DNA of 64,000 nucleotides from positions 1-64,000 of the forward strand of contig JAJZJR010000006.1 in assembly GCA_021810045.1 (NCBI GenBank), read 5' to 3'. The translations under genes were made by a program, and so were the position numbers. The notes beneath the pieces were generated by a model that was not told the DNA's origin, searched no databases, and saw nothing but the letters and a program-made list of their open reading frames with translations. Shown here in pieces: positions 34,674 through 44,663 of this stretch. This DNA comes from Thermoplasmata archaeon. GTDB taxonomy: Archaea; Thermoplasmatota; Thermoplasmata; Thermoplasmatales; Thermoplasmataceae. Each line of letters begins with the position of its first letter. Position 1 is the first letter of the stretch.

Positions 34674-35513
34674 TCATTCCTCTTTCAGAACTGAATTCAT
34701 AACTGCAAGATCCTTGAAGTACCCATCCTCACCCAGCGGAGTTTCAAGATTCATTGGTATTTCTGAGAACCTTCTGTCCGTGATGAAGTTGGCTATTCCG
34801 TCTATTCCGAGCATTCCGTCACCTATCTGTTCGTGTCTGTCTACCCTGCAATTTATGCCCTTCTTTGAATCGTTAAGATGGAACCCAAGGAGCTTGTCGA
34901 GTCCAATAATTGAATTGAATCTGTCCATGGTCTCACCGTATCCGGATTTACTTTTGATATCATATCCGGCGGCAAAAACATGGCATGTGTCGAAGCATAT
35001 GCCAACCTTATCCTTCAGATCTATCTGGTCAATAATTTCGGCCAGCTGTTCAAATGTGTGTCCTACAGTTTTACCCTGTCCCGCAGACGTTTCCAGTAGA
35101 ATTGTGCAGCCCTGATCCTTTGTAATAAGCTGATTAAGATTTTCTGCAATATTTCTCAACGCATCCTTTTCAGTGGTCCCGTTTGCAGAACCGGGGTGGA
35201 ATGTCAGGTAATCTATCCCGAGTATATCTGCACGCTTTATCTCCTCGAGGAAACCATCGAGCACCTTTGTCTTTAGCTGAGGATCAGAGGTGCCCATGTT
35301 GAGCAGGTATGATGCGTGTATCATGATCTTCTTCATTCCTCTTGAGGCAACTTCACTCCTGAATTTCTCTACGTCGTTTTCGGCAAGCGGTTTTGCTTTC
35401 CACTGCCTCTGATTCTTTGAAAATACCTGGAATGTTCTGAATGAGAATTTTGCAGCCCTTTCAGGGGAAAGATATATTCCGCCTGCTGTCGAAATGTGGC
35501 CACCAATAAGCAT
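34674..35513 (-). CDS. nfo: Endonuclease IV (AP endonuclease)
   Basis: 279 residues from the ATG at 35513; a longer frame to 35564 would overlap the TrmB gene and lacks family similarity. Zinc ligands of the TIM barrel are visible in IMIHASY, LTFHPGSANG, ILLETSAGQG, GICFDTCHVFAAGYD, GFHLNDSK and DRHEQIGDG. It cuts DNA at abasic sites in base excision repair. The 29-base gap from the regulator gene upstream suggests co-transcription. Confidence 0.95.
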   Translation of the reverse strand: MLIGGHISTAGGIYLSPERAAKFSFRTFQVFSKNQRQWKAKPLAENDVEKFRSEVASRGMKKIMIHASYLLNMGTSDPQLKTKVLDGFLEEIKRADILGIDYLTFHPGSANGTTEKDALRNIAENLNQLITKDQGCTILLETSAGQGKTVGHTFEQLAEIIDQIDLKDKVGICFDTCHVFAAGYDIKSKSGYGETMDRFNSIIGLDKLLGFHLNDSKKGINCRVDRHEQIGDGMLGIDGIANFITDRRFSEIPMNLETPLGEDGYFKDLAVMNSVLKEE

Positions 35514-35541
35514 TTTTTCTGTAACTCCCAAAAATATCACT

Positions 35542-36255
35542 TTATGCTGACTTTTCGCTCTCAATAATCATATTAATGAACTGATAGACATGCAACGCAA
35601 GGGCCGGATTATCGGTGTATCCACAGGCATCAATTTCGGGTCCTGCAATCATGGCCCTGATCTGGTCACTAACGACATCTGTTGCTATGAGCCCTTCTTT
35701 TCTGAACACTTGAGTGTTAGGAGGTATCCTCTTGTTTGGCGGCGTAACAAAAGTAACCTTGACGCCTCTCTTGATAGCATTGTCAATATACTTCTTTAGT
35801 TCTGTTCTTATCTCCTTTACTTTTGGCGTGCAGATTATGAGTTCCCTTTCAGTGAGGTTAATCATCTCTGCAAGCTTGCTCATTACCTGCTGGCTTCCAT
35901 ATATTGTGTAAACAAGCTGAGGTTCTCCCTTTGAAGGCAGCATATCCTGAAGGTCCTTAAGGCTCCTGAACAGCTTATCGAATTTTTCCTGGAATTCAGA
36001 TCTTATGCGGCTCATGTCGTCTGGCTTGAACATCCTGGGTCTTCCATCTGTTTCCTTGGCGAATCCTTTCTGAACAAGTGATTCCATTACCTTGTACGCA
36101 GATGTTCGTGGTATATTTGCAGTGTCTGCAACAGTATCTGCATTGGCAACCCCGTGGTAAACAAGTGCTACAAAACCTTGAGCTTCGTAGGATGAAAGTC
36201 CTAGTAGTTTGAGCATTTCTGCTATTTTGCTGAGCTGCTCAGCATTAGCTTCCAT
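35542..36255 (-). CDS. TrmB-family transcriptional regulator
   Basis: 237 residues. The N-terminal winged helix of the TrmB family is clear (LGLSSYEAQGFVALVYHG, then NIPRTSAYKVMESLVQKGFA). The C-terminal domain (from about 110, YGSQQVMSKLAEMI, ELIICTPKVKEIRTELKKYI) resembles the phospholipase D-like sensor part without its catalytic HKD motifs. It probably binds a sugar or small ligand. It may control itself and the downstream nfo gene. Confidence 0.85.
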   Translation of the reverse strand: MEANAEQLSKIAEMLKLLGLSSYEAQGFVALVYHGVANADTVADTANIPRTSAYKVMESLVQKGFAKETDGRPRMFKPDDMSRIRSEFQEKFDKLFRSLKDLQDMLPSKGEPQLVYTIYGSQQVMSKLAEMINLTERELIICTPKVKEIRTELKKYIDNAIKRGVKVTFVTPPNKRIPPNTQVFRKEGLIATDVVSDQIRAMIAGPEIDACGYTDNPALALHVYQFINMIIESEKSA

Positions 36256-36446
36256 AGCTAATAATATCCTGATTGTTTATATGATTTTCTTTTTAAGATT
36301 TATTTTAAAAGACAATGATTTTCAGTGTTAATGTAAAATATTATACAACTCAAATTTGCGAAGTTTGTTGCAATCATAACTATTTAATGAGTTGTTATTT
36401 GTATACTCCCTATAATACTTTAATCCTTTCATAATACCCATTACGC

Positions 36447-36851
36447 ATGAAAGACGCTATTCTCAACATTCTTAAGTCTGACAATTTCCTTTCAGGAATG
36501 GATTTCAGCATTCAAAATGCTGAGCCCGGATTGCTCGAACTCTCTCTACCTCTTGATCAGAAACTGCTTCGTCCGGGAGATTTCATGAATGGGGGTGCCG
36601 TAATGACTGTCCTTGATGCTGCAGGCGGCCTAAGTGTCATGACCTATGGAGATGTTGCAAACGAAGTTACAATCAACATGAGCACCAATTTCCTGCGGGC
36701 AGTGAGAAAAGGGCCCTTGACAGTTATAGCAAAAGTTACCAAGAGAGGAAGAAATATAACGTTCAGCAAGATTGAATTACTAGATGGTGACAGGAAGCTC
36801 TGTGCAGAAGCTACAGGTTCCTGGTTCATCGTAAAACCTGAGGACCTATGA
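36447..36851 (+). CDS. Hotdog-fold thioesterase (PaaI-like)
   Basis: 134 residues with the hotdog pattern: LRPGDFMNGGAVMTVLDAAG (catalytic-region motif, where the usual HGG is replaced by NGG), then MSTNFLRAVRKGPLTVIAKV. It should hydrolyse an acyl-CoA. Its stop overlaps the CoaBC start (ATGA), so it is the first gene of a three-gene unit. The His-to-Asn change in the usual H-G-G motif may shift the substrate. Confidence 0.82.
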   Translation: MKDAILNILKSDNFLSGMDFSIQNAEPGLLELSLPLDQKLLRPGDFMNGGAVMTVLDAAGGLSVMTYGDVANEVTINMSTNFLRAVRKGPLTVIAKVTKRGRNITFSKIELLDGDRKLCAEATGSWFIVKPEDL

Positions 36852-38065
36852 TAGATACAGATGAGACAAAATTTGCAGGCTCGCTTGCAGGAAAGAAAAT
36901 AGTTCTGGCAGTAACCGCCAGCATATCCATTTACAGGGTTCCCGATCTCATAAGGGACCTTAGAAGAGAAGGCGCAGATGTAACTGTAGGTATGTCCCGT
37001 GAAGCGGCAGCAATGATTAACCCCAATATCATGAAATGGGCTTCTGAAAATGAAGTAGTGACAGAAATTACAGGGTATATCGAGCACATCAGCTGTTTCA
37101 GCGGAAATCCTAAAGATACACTCCTAATGGTCTGCCCGGCTTCATACAACTTCATAGGCAAAGCATCTTCAGGCATATCAGACGATGTCCCTTCCCTGTT
37201 CTTTTCATTCGCACTGGGAAATGGAAACCCCGTTCTCATTGCTCCAGTAATGCATGAGGGCATGATGATAAACCCCATAAACATTGAAAATCTTGAGAAG
37301 CTAAGGAACACCGGTGTCAGTATCATCCCACCTAGGATACACCATGAAAAGGCTAAAATTTCGGAAACAGAGAAATTAGTGGATTATGCTGTGAGATCAT
37401 TGGAAGGTCATGTGCTCAGAAACAGGAATGTACTCATCATTGGAGGCAGAGGTGAAGAGAAGATTGATCCGGTGAGGAACATTACCAATTCAGGAACCGG
37501 AACCACAGCATGGTGGTTGATTAGAACCGCTTTTCGTCTTGGTGCAGAAAAAATTGTTTTCATTGGTAACACGGAACACGGGATACCCGATTATGTCCAA
37601 TTTCACAGGTCTTCAACAATGGACCAGTTTGAGGCCAATACAAGAACCACACTTTCCAGCTTCTCATTTGATTTAGTGGTCAATTCGGCCTCTCTCCCTG
37701 ATTACAGGCTGGAAAGGAGTTTCAAAGAAAAGCTTGATAGTTCTGAACCCATTGAATTAAAGCTTATAACAGGGAAAAAACTCAACCATATAATCAGGGA
37801 AACATACAATGGAATACTTGCGGTCTTCAAACTATCCCGTGAAAAGGACCCCAATCTGGTGAGAATCAACTTCAAGGACGTTGAACCAGACCTGATAATT
37901 TTCAATCCCTTCACAGATGAGAAACTCCCCTTCGGTTCTGTAAAAAATAACTACACCTTTATTACGAGAGATGGTGCCATTGAAGCAGGATACCTGTATA
38001 AGCCAAGAATGACCTGGAATATGATGCTTCTTCTTGCAGATAAAATCGGTGAGAAATCCCAATGA
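36848..38065 (+). CDS. coaBC: CoaBC: phosphopantothenoylcysteine synthase/decarboxylase
   Basis: 405 residues. The CoaC half (1-185) has the catalytic His in IEHISCFS, VCPASYNFIGKASSGISDD and the substrate clamp VMHEGMMINP. The CoaB half (about 190-405) begins with GGRGEEKIDPVRNITNSGTG and contains LKLITGKKLNHI. The two domains join 4'-phosphopantothenate with cysteine and decarboxylate the product in CoA synthesis. Some motifs deviate: the usual SSGKMG is GTGTTA here. It is overlapped at both ends by ATGA junctions. Confidence 0.87.
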   Translation: MIDTDETKFAGSLAGKKIVLAVTASISIYRVPDLIRDLRREGADVTVGMSREAAAMINPNIMKWASENEVVTEITGYIEHISCFSGNPKDTLLMVCPASYNFIGKASSGISDDVPSLFFSFALGNGNPVLIAPVMHEGMMINPINIENLEKLRNTGVSIIPPRIHHEKAKISETEKLVDYAVRSLEGHVLRNRNVLIIGGRGEEKIDPVRNITNSGTGTTAWWLIRTAFRLGAEKIVFIGNTEHGIPDYVQFHRSSTMDQFEANTRTTLSSFSFDLVVNSASLPDYRLERSFKEKLDSSEPIELKLITGKKLNHIIRETYNGILAVFKLSREKDPNLVRINFKDVEPDLIIFNPFTDEKLPFGSVKNNYTFITRDGAIEAGYLYKPRMTWNMMLLLADKIGEKSQ

Positions 38066-38829
38066 AGGTTCTGGCCATTCAGGCACCGCGCATGCAAGCA
38101 GATGATGCGATACCGTATCTTGAAAAAACCTTTAAAAAATTTGATGAACAGGACTTCCAACTTGCAGTTCTCCCCGAAAAATGGATTACAACTGCTATGG
38201 GAGAGAATGATCCTTTGCTTAACCATATACTGGATTTTTTCTGTGATTTTTCCAGAAAAAAGAACTGTACAGTGATACCGGGAAGTTTTTCCATTGAAAG
38301 GAGCGGCAGATTGTACAATTCTTCACCCTTCATTCATAATGGAGGATTGCATGGGTTTCAGGACAAGATCTCATTATTCAAGGCTGAAAACGGCAGATAC
38401 ACCCGGGGAAACGAAATCAGGGTATTCGATGCAGAACAGATTAAGGTCTCTATTGCAGTCTGCTATGATCTTGATTTCCCATATTATGCCAAAATGGCGA
38501 TCAAAAATGGTGCTGCCCTCATTGTTAATCCTTCACTTATCGATTCTGAATTCAAGGACATGTGGCATATATATGTTAAAGGAAGGTCACTTGAGACAAG
38601 ACTCCCGGTAATTTCAGTCAACTCTATTTCTGATCCATTCCGTGGTGGCTCCATAATAACAAGAATGCGACCGGAAAACGGCGGCATATTCCTGGAAAGT
38701 GAATTGCTCGGCAATGCGGAGACAACAGTAGCAGAAACCAACCCTGAACTTATGGGAAAATACATTGAATCCAGGGACGCAGAGGACCCGGGCTCTTATG
38801 CCCTTGATTCCAGAGATAACCGGAGATAG
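38062..38829 (+). CDS. Carbon-nitrogen hydrolase (nitrilase superfamily)
   Basis: 255 residues. The catalytic Glu-Lys-Cys triad is visible in LAVLPEKW, GFQDKISLFKAE and SIAVCYDLDFP. It hydrolyses a C-N bond, perhaps an omega-amidase or amidohydrolase on a thiol or amide metabolite. The overlap with CoaBC suggests a role in CoA or pantetheine turnover, but the substrate cannot be read from sequence. Confidence 0.85.
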   Translation: MKVLAIQAPRMQADDAIPYLEKTFKKFDEQDFQLAVLPEKWITTAMGENDPLLNHILDFFCDFSRKKNCTVIPGSFSIERSGRLYNSSPFIHNGGLHGFQDKISLFKAENGRYTRGNEIRVFDAEQIKVSIAVCYDLDFPYYAKMAIKNGAALIVNPSLIDSEFKDMWHIYVKGRSLETRLPVISVNSISDPFRGGSIITRMRPENGGIFLESELLGNAETTVAETNPELMGKYIESRDAEDPGSYALDSRDNRR

Positions 38830-38830
38830 C

Positions 38831-39535
38831 CTACTTCAGAAATGAGTTGATGATTGGCCCAAGTTCTTCTGGATTTGTTGAATGCGGAGTGTGACCTGCT
38901 GATTCGATAATTTCCAGTTTGCTTCCCTTGATGTTCATGTGGAGTTCTTCTGCATATCTGACAGGGATTAGCCTGTCTTTCTGCCCCCATACAATGAGCG
39001 TCCTTGATTTTATTGAACCAAGTTCCTCTGTGGTGACCTTTTCATTACCTGTGGCATTGACTCTTACAAAATTCCGGATATACTCAACATTGTTTCTGGG
39101 ATTCATTTTCATGACACGCTGAACAAACTTCTCTGCATTTTCTTGGGCCTCTTCGCCCACAGTGGGATTAATTCCAGCAGAATCCACGAGAATCAGGTTT
39201 TCAGGTTTCCCCCCGGAAATGCAGAATCTCATTGAAACCCACCCCCCATAGGAATTGCCCGCTAAGGAAAACTTCTGAAGTCCAAGTCCTGTTATGAACT
39301 CTCTCATTGCCTGGATCTGCTCGGCAATTGTGAAATTGACAAGAGGAACATCAGTACGGCCATGCCCGCACAGATCCGGCATGATCATCCTGATGTGGCC
39401 GGGAAAATAGTTTGCAAGTTTCAGCCAGTTGTTGCTGGAACCCCCAAGACCATGGAGAAATATAACGGGATAGTCGCCTTTCCGTTCAAGATATGAAATT
39501 TTACCATTCGAAATCGGGAGATAGAAGCGTTCCAT
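38831..39535 (-). CDS. Alpha/beta hydrolase
   Basis: 234 residues. The oxyanion-hole motif VIFLHGLGGSSNNW, nucleophile elbow AGNSYGGWVSM (Ser), acid in VWGQKDRLIP (Asp) and His in SAGHTPHSTNP are all present. The pattern fits the esterase/C-C-hydrolase/epoxide-hydrolase group (MhpC-like). It converges with the nitrilase gene with a one-base gap. Substrate unknown. Confidence 0.9.
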   Translation of the reverse strand: MERFYLPISNGKISYLERKGDYPVIFLHGLGGSSNNWLKLANYFPGHIRMIMPDLCGHGRTDVPLVNFTIAEQIQAMREFITGLGLQKFSLAGNSYGGWVSMRFCISGGKPENLILVDSAGINPTVGEEAQENAEKFVQRVMKMNPRNNVEYIRNFVRVNATGNEKVTTEELGSIKSRTLIVWGQKDRLIPVRYAEELHMNIKGSKLEIIESAGHTPHSTNPEELGPIINSFLK

Positions 39536-39740
39536 TTCTGATGGGAATTAAGTAAAGGGATTTTATTTTGATCTTGGGAAAATATTTTTATTTATAAACA
39601 AACAATAAAAATTTAGTTTTTGACAGACCGTTCTCTGATTAACAAAAATAGATTTTTGTGAATTAATGATAAAATATCTCTTAAAACTGTTCGGTTCAAA
39701 ACAAAAAAATTTGGGTTTTCAAAATAGTTGAAGGATATCT

Positions 39741-40949
39741 TCATGCAGATGCTTCTTTCTTTGTTTCCCGGAATTTAGTGGGAATGTAAAGAAAGATCAG
39801 GGCCAGCACCATAATGCCTGCAAGAACAATTGACGTCCTTATCAGCGCCGGATAGGTCAACTGAAGAGTTATCAGGACACCTCCTGCAATACCGCCAACA
39901 AACTGCCCAAAAAATTGCATGGTGTTATATACACCAATGTTTGCACCATAGCTGTTTTTCCGAGAGAGCTTGGAAATCAATGGAGTGAAGACGATCTCTG
40001 CAATGGAATACCCTATAAAGAATATAATCGCCCCTATGAAAAACCAGTTCCGGTTTCCAGTCCTTATAGGCTGTGTGAAAACCATTGGAACACTGATCAG
40101 TACAATAAGAAGGGACAGTATTGCAAACAGAGTGGTTTTCCCACGATCTGCAAAACCAGAAGATATTACTGCTATTGCTCCTCCAATGACAACAGGCCAG
40201 AGCAAAAGTAATTCGTAACCCTGTGAACCATAGGCTTTAACACCGTACAAAGGCAGGTAGTAAAAGAAAACCATCATGAATAGGGAGAGAAGGAACCCTA
40301 CCATCCCAACCAGTATAGCTTTTCGTTCAATCTTCCCCGCTTTTCTTCTCTCGGCATAGCTGAGATCAGGTTTCCTGTATCTGACTCCAAACATAGGAAT
40401 CACGGAAATTATGCCAAGAAGTGCTGAAAGGAGAAACAGGAAATCTGTGCCCATTCTTGAAGATATATAGGGACCTAATATGATCCCAACCATAAAGGAA
40501 AACCCAATTGGTATACCTAGAATTGCCATTGCAAGGTTTCTCCTTTCTGGAGGAACACTTTCCTGCACCATGGCCAATCCGGATGAAGTAACTGCTCCAG
40601 ATCCGGCAATGAGCCTTCCAATTATTAATCCATAGATAGTGAAAGGATGCCACGAAATTATGTTACCAATAATGTATGGTATCATTCCGAGAATGATCAC
40701 TTTTTTTCTGCCGAAGCGGTCTGAAATGATACCAAATGGTGCTTGGAATAATGCCATTGTCAATCCGTAACCTCCCAGTGCTATACCTATTAGCAAAGCG
40801 GAGTCTGTAAATGTCTTCCCATATAGTGTAAAAACCGGTACAACAAGAAAGATACCAAACATTCTGATGACTTCGATAAAAGCCACTGACCCGATCATCC
40901 TTTTCTGGTTACCGTCAAATCTGAACCTTCCAGTTTCAGTACTGTTCAT
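39741..40949 (-). CDS. MFS transporter (12 helices)
   Basis: 402 residues, about 12 membrane helices. The family signature is GIISDRFGRKKVIILGM, with the related GFADRGKTTLF loop in the second half. It is divergent from an HTH_10 regulator across a palindrome, so its expression is probably controlled by that regulator. It resembles the antibiotic-efflux branch (TetA/DHA1), but substrate is unknown. Confidence 0.87.
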   Translation of the reverse strand: MNSTETGRFRFDGNQKRMIGSVAFIEVIRMFGIFLVVPVFTLYGKTFTDSALLIGIALGGYGLTMALFQAPFGIISDRFGRKKVIILGMIPYIIGNIISWHPFTIYGLIIGRLIAGSGAVTSSGLAMVQESVPPERRNLAMAILGIPIGFSFMVGIILGPYISSRMGTDFLFLLSALLGIISVIPMFGVRYRKPDLSYAERRKAGKIERKAILVGMVGFLLSLFMMVFFYYLPLYGVKAYGSQGYELLLLWPVVIGGAIAVISSGFADRGKTTLFAILSLLIVLISVPMVFTQPIRTGNRNWFFIGAIIFFIGYSIAEIVFTPLISKLSRKNSYGANIGVYNTMQFFGQFVGGIAGGVLITLQLTYPALIRTSIVLAGIMVLALIFLYIPTKFRETKKEASA

Positions 40950-41012
40950 AATTGTTTATCCACCGTCCTGACTACTGGTTGGTGTTAAACATGAGTGTTA
41001 GATAATCATTGT

Positions 41013-41028
41013 ACCAATTATAATTGGT
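41013..41028. promoter_or_regulatory. 16-base perfect palindrome between MFS gene and HTH_10 regulator
   Basis: ACCAATTATAATTGGT is self-complementary and lies 64 bases before the MFS start and 42 before the regulator start. It is immediately followed by a TATA-like TTTTTAAAGA. A likely operator. Confidence 0.6.
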
Positions 41029-41069
41029 CCTTTTTAAAGATTATTAACCACAACCTATTAACCAACATC

Positions 41070-41717
41070 ATGCAGAGAGTTATCATCGAAGGCCCCATAG
41101 AAGATTTTGGAAAGCTGGATGGGGAGATCATGACCGTATCCCTCCAGAAACTGAAGTCCCTGGAAACATTGCATTTATTGAGATCCGATCAGGAAGAATT
41201 TGCCACAATATGCAGGATTAAGCTGCAGAATCCTGATGACAGGATAGAAGAGGTCTTTGACAGGAAAGTTTTCGAAATAACTCCTTTGGTTGATGAAACC
41301 CCCGGAACCTCAATATGTTTCATGAGGGAGAGAAGACCGGAAAGGGCGAGATATCTCATGAATGCGGGTGTTTATTTCCCCGGCCCGTATGAAATTAATG
41401 ATGGCCGAATAAAAATAGGAGTTATGGGTGAAACAAAACAACTGAGGATTTTTTTAGGTGAACTGGAAAAAGTGAGTTCCAGATTGAATATTCTTTCTGT
41501 AACAAATGGACAGTCCTTCCTTCAGTCACCGCTGGATAGCCTGACTGAAAAACAGCGAAAAGCGATTAGCACGGCATTCCAGTATGGTTATTATGATCTT
41601 CCCAGAAAAATATCTTCACAGGAACTTGCAGAAAAAATTGGGCTTGACAGTTCAACTTTTATAGAACACAGAAGAAAAGCGGAAAAACGTTTGCTTTCAA
41701 TGATTTTCACCGAATGA
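41070..41717 (+). CDS. HTH_10 (bacterio-opsin activator-type) regulator
   Basis: 215 residues from the ATG at 41070, which is placed about 35 bases after a TATA box; the frame's earlier in-frame start at 40995 precedes the palindrome and promoter. The C-terminal helix-turn-helix is typical: LTEKQRKAISTAFQYGYYDL, then SSQELAEKIGLDSSTFIEHR. The N-terminal 150 residues are the variable sensor. It is divergent from the MFS transporter. Confidence 0.85.
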   Translation: MQRVIIEGPIEDFGKLDGEIMTVSLQKLKSLETLHLLRSDQEEFATICRIKLQNPDDRIEEVFDRKVFEITPLVDETPGTSICFMRERRPERARYLMNAGVYFPGPYEINDGRIKIGVMGETKQLRIFLGELEKVSSRLNILSVTNGQSFLQSPLDSLTEKQRKAISTAFQYGYYDLPRKISSQELAEKIGLDSSTFIEHRRKAEKRLLSMIFTE

Positions 41718-41984
41718 GTGGATAAAAAGCCAGCAATTTGATCGGAAAATTTCCTGAAACTTGTGTTTTAGGGAACTTCACAAGAAAAAAATATTTTTAT
41801 TGAGCATAACTAGATAATTATTATTTCCTTCATAGTACGTTAATACCTTATTTATAGTTTTTTGCAAAAAATGAGGAAAAAATAAGATTTTGTCAGACAT
41901 CCTGGCAAATATCTTCAGTTTAGTTCGAAATTCGTCATGTATTGCCATTTGGACAGGTAAAAGCTTTTTAAACCCCCTTAATGA

Positions 41985-44663
41985 ATGAACGTGAACACCC
42001 CCGGAAAATTGGTGTATGATTTTAGAGAAGGAAGCCGAGAAATGGTAGATATCCTTGGAGGCAAGGGAGCAGGTCTGGCTGAAATGGTCAGGATCGGGCT
42101 GAATGTTCCTCCAGGATTCACAGTCTCAACCGAGGCCTGTTTGGAATACCTGAAGACCGCAGAAGTGAAGGAATCTCTATGGAAAGAGATTCTGGAACAC
42201 CTTGCAACACTTGAAAAGACAGCGGGAAAGAAGTTTGGAGGGAAAGAAAATCCCCTTCTTGTGTCAGTAAGATCCGGTGCAGCAATAAGTATGCCCGGAA
42301 TGATGGATACGATCCTGAATGTGGGTCTTAACGATGAAACTGTCAAGGCCCTCTCGAGTCTCACAAAGAACGAGAAGTTTGCATATGATTCATACAGAAG
42401 ACTTATCCAGATGTTCGGAGAAGTTGTTCTTAGCATTCCCCACGAAGAATTTGAGGAAAAACTCTCAGAAGTCAAGAAGCATATTGGTGTCAGGGGAGAC
42501 AATGAACTTGGACCAGATGCCCTGAAAACAGTTATAAGTGAATACCTCAAAGTGTACAAAAAATTCAAGCAGGAATTCCCACAGGATCCAATGACACAGT
42601 TAAAGGTGGCAGTGGAAGCAGTTTTTAAATCATGGAATTCAGAACGTGCCAAAACCTACAGGCAGCTCAATGATATCCCTGAAACTTTGGGAACAGCAGT
42701 AAGCGTGGTTTCCATGGTTTTCGGGAACATGGGAGAAGATTCTGCAACAGGAGTTGCATTCACCAGGGACCCAAACAATGGTGAAAAGAGGATATTTTCA
42801 GAATACCTCACAAACGCGCAGGGAGAGGATGTTGTTGCAGGAATCAGAACTCCGAGGGAGATAAAAGATCTTCAGAAGGAAATGCCAAAGGCATATGGAG
42901 ACCTCATAAAATCAGCTGAGACTCTTGAAAAACATTACAGAGACATGCAGGATATAGAATTCACCATAGAAAAGGGAATATTCTACCTGCTCCAGACACG
43001 TAACGGAAAGAGAAGCGCAAGGGCTGCAGTGAAGGTAGCTGTCGATCTTGTAAACGAAGGTTTAATCGACGATAAAGAGGCGATCAAGAGAATATCGCCT
43101 CAGGTACTTGACACGCTTCTGCACCCGCAGGTGAAATACAACGGAGGCGAGAAGATCCTGGGCCGAGGACTTGCAGCATCCCCAGGTGCAGCGTCGGGAA
43201 CAATAGTCTTTTCATCCGAAAAAGCAGTTGAGCTTGCCAAGGAAAAAAAGAAGCTTATTCTGGTAAGACCGGAAACCACGGCTGATGACGTGAGAGGTAT
43301 GTCTGTTTCACAGGGCTTCCTCACACAGAAAGGAGGGATGACTTCCCATGCAGCTGTAGTTGCAAGAGCAATGGGAAAACCCGCAGTTGTTGGTGTTGAG
43401 AGCATGACGGTAAATCTCAGGGAACAGACTCTGAGAATTGGAGACGATGTATTCAGGGAAGGTGACACAATAACTGTTGACGGAACAAACGGTCAGTTCC
43501 TTCTTGGAGAGACAACGCTGGAAACTGCCTCCATAACGCCTGAGGCTCAGGTTCTCCTGAAATGGTGTGATTCCTACAGGAAACTGGGAGTGAGGGCAAA
43601 TGCCAACACCCCGCTCGAGGCAAGGATAGCAAGAGAGAACGGTGCAGAGGGAATAGGCCTGGCCCGGACCGAAAGAATGTTCCTGGGAAACGAGAGAATC
43701 CAGATCATGAGAGCAATGATTATGAGCACCTCTCTTGCAGATCGCCTGAAATATCTTGATCAGCTCCTGCCAATGCAGGTTGCAGATTTCACCGAATTCT
43801 TAAGGACCATGGATGGGTATCCTGTGATCATAAGGCTTCTTGATCCCCCGCTTCATGAATTCCTCCCCGATAAGGAGGAAATACTTACTGAGATTTTCGA
43901 TCTGAAACTGAAACTTGGAAACACGAAGGAATCCAGGGAACTTGATGATATTATTGGCAAACTCTCGGAACTGAGAAATCTTCTCCAGATCGTGAAGAAT
44001 CTCGAGGAATTCAATCCAATGCTGGGTTTCAGGGGATGCAGACTGGGACTCAGTTATCCGGAAATCTATGAAATGCAGGTCAAGGCCATCCTAACTGCGG
44101 CCATAAAGGTAAAGGAACAGGGACACAAGATTCTACCGGAAATCATGATACCGCTTGTAGGGCACATGAATGAACTGAAACGCCTGAGGGAGAGACTTGA
44201 AGGAGTAGCAAAGAAGGTTGCAGGAGACAATGATGTGGAATACAAGTTCGGCACGATGATAGAAATACCGAGAGCTTGTGTTACAGCAGACAAAATCGCC
44301 GGCTTCGCTGATTTCTTCTCGTTCGGAACCAATGATCTTACGCAGATGACATTCGGATACAGCAGGGATGATGCGGAGGGAAAATTCCTTGCAAACTATG
44401 TTGAAGAGGGAATTCTTCCAACAGATCCTTTTGCCACCGTCGACGAAGAGGGTGTTGGTGAACTCATGAAAATGGCAGTGGAAAAAGGGAGGAAAACCAA
44501 CAGGAAGCTTGAAGTTGGAATATGCGGGGAACAGGGAGGAGATCCATCTACCATACATTTCTGCAACAAGATTGGACTTAACTATGTGTCGGCATCTCCC
44601 TACAGGATTCCAATAGCAAGGCTGTCTGCGGCAAGAGCCGTGCTTATGACAGAAAAAAGTTGA
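41985..44663 (+). CDS. ppdK: Pyruvate, phosphate dikinase
   Basis: 892 residues, the full family length. The N-terminal ATP-grasp domain starts LGGKGAGLAEMVRIGLNVPP; the phosphohistidine is in KGGMTSHAAVVARAMGKPAV near residue 457; the C-terminal TIM barrel ends with CGEQGGDPSTIHFC, which holds the catalytic Cys. It interconverts pyruvate + ATP + Pi and PEP + AMP + PPi, working with the pyrophosphatase gene at 48714. The upstream 267 bases contain an AT-rich promoter region. Confidence 0.96.
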   Translation: MNVNTPGKLVYDFREGSREMVDILGGKGAGLAEMVRIGLNVPPGFTVSTEACLEYLKTAEVKESLWKEILEHLATLEKTAGKKFGGKENPLLVSVRSGAAISMPGMMDTILNVGLNDETVKALSSLTKNEKFAYDSYRRLIQMFGEVVLSIPHEEFEEKLSEVKKHIGVRGDNELGPDALKTVISEYLKVYKKFKQEFPQDPMTQLKVAVEAVFKSWNSERAKTYRQLNDIPETLGTAVSVVSMVFGNMGEDSATGVAFTRDPNNGEKRIFSEYLTNAQGEDVVAGIRTPREIKDLQKEMPKAYGDLIKSAETLEKHYRDMQDIEFTIEKGIFYLLQTRNGKRSARAAVKVAVDLVNEGLIDDKEAIKRISPQVLDTLLHPQVKYNGGEKILGRGLAASPGAASGTIVFSSEKAVELAKEKKKLILVRPETTADDVRGMSVSQGFLTQKGGMTSHAAVVARAMGKPAVVGVESMTVNLREQTLRIGDDVFREGDTITVDGTNGQFLLGETTLETASITPEAQVLLKWCDSYRKLGVRANANTPLEARIARENGAEGIGLARTERMFLGNERIQIMRAMIMSTSLADRLKYLDQLLPMQVADFTEFLRTMDGYPVIIRLLDPPLHEFLPDKEEILTEIFDLKLKLGNTKESRELDDIIGKLSELRNLLQIVKNLEEFNPMLGFRGCRLGLSYPEIYEMQVKAILTAAIKVKEQGHKILPEIMIPLVGHMNELKRLRERLEGVAKKVAGDNDVEYKFGTMIEIPRACVTADKIAGFADFFSFGTNDLTQMTFGYSRDDAEGKFLANYVEEGILPTDPFATVDEEGVGELMKMAVEKGRKTNRKLEVGICGEQGGDPSTIHFCNKIGLNYVSASPYRIPIARLSAARAVLMTEKS

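Noticed and set aside
34133-34702. 189-codon plus-strand frame opposite DUF1015
   Set aside because: Antisense to a conserved family gene; cysteine- and arginine-rich shadow composition.
42319-42652. Long frames on either strand inside the PPDK gene
   Set aside because: They lie wholly within a gene with full family similarity and have serine- and leucine-rich shadow composition.
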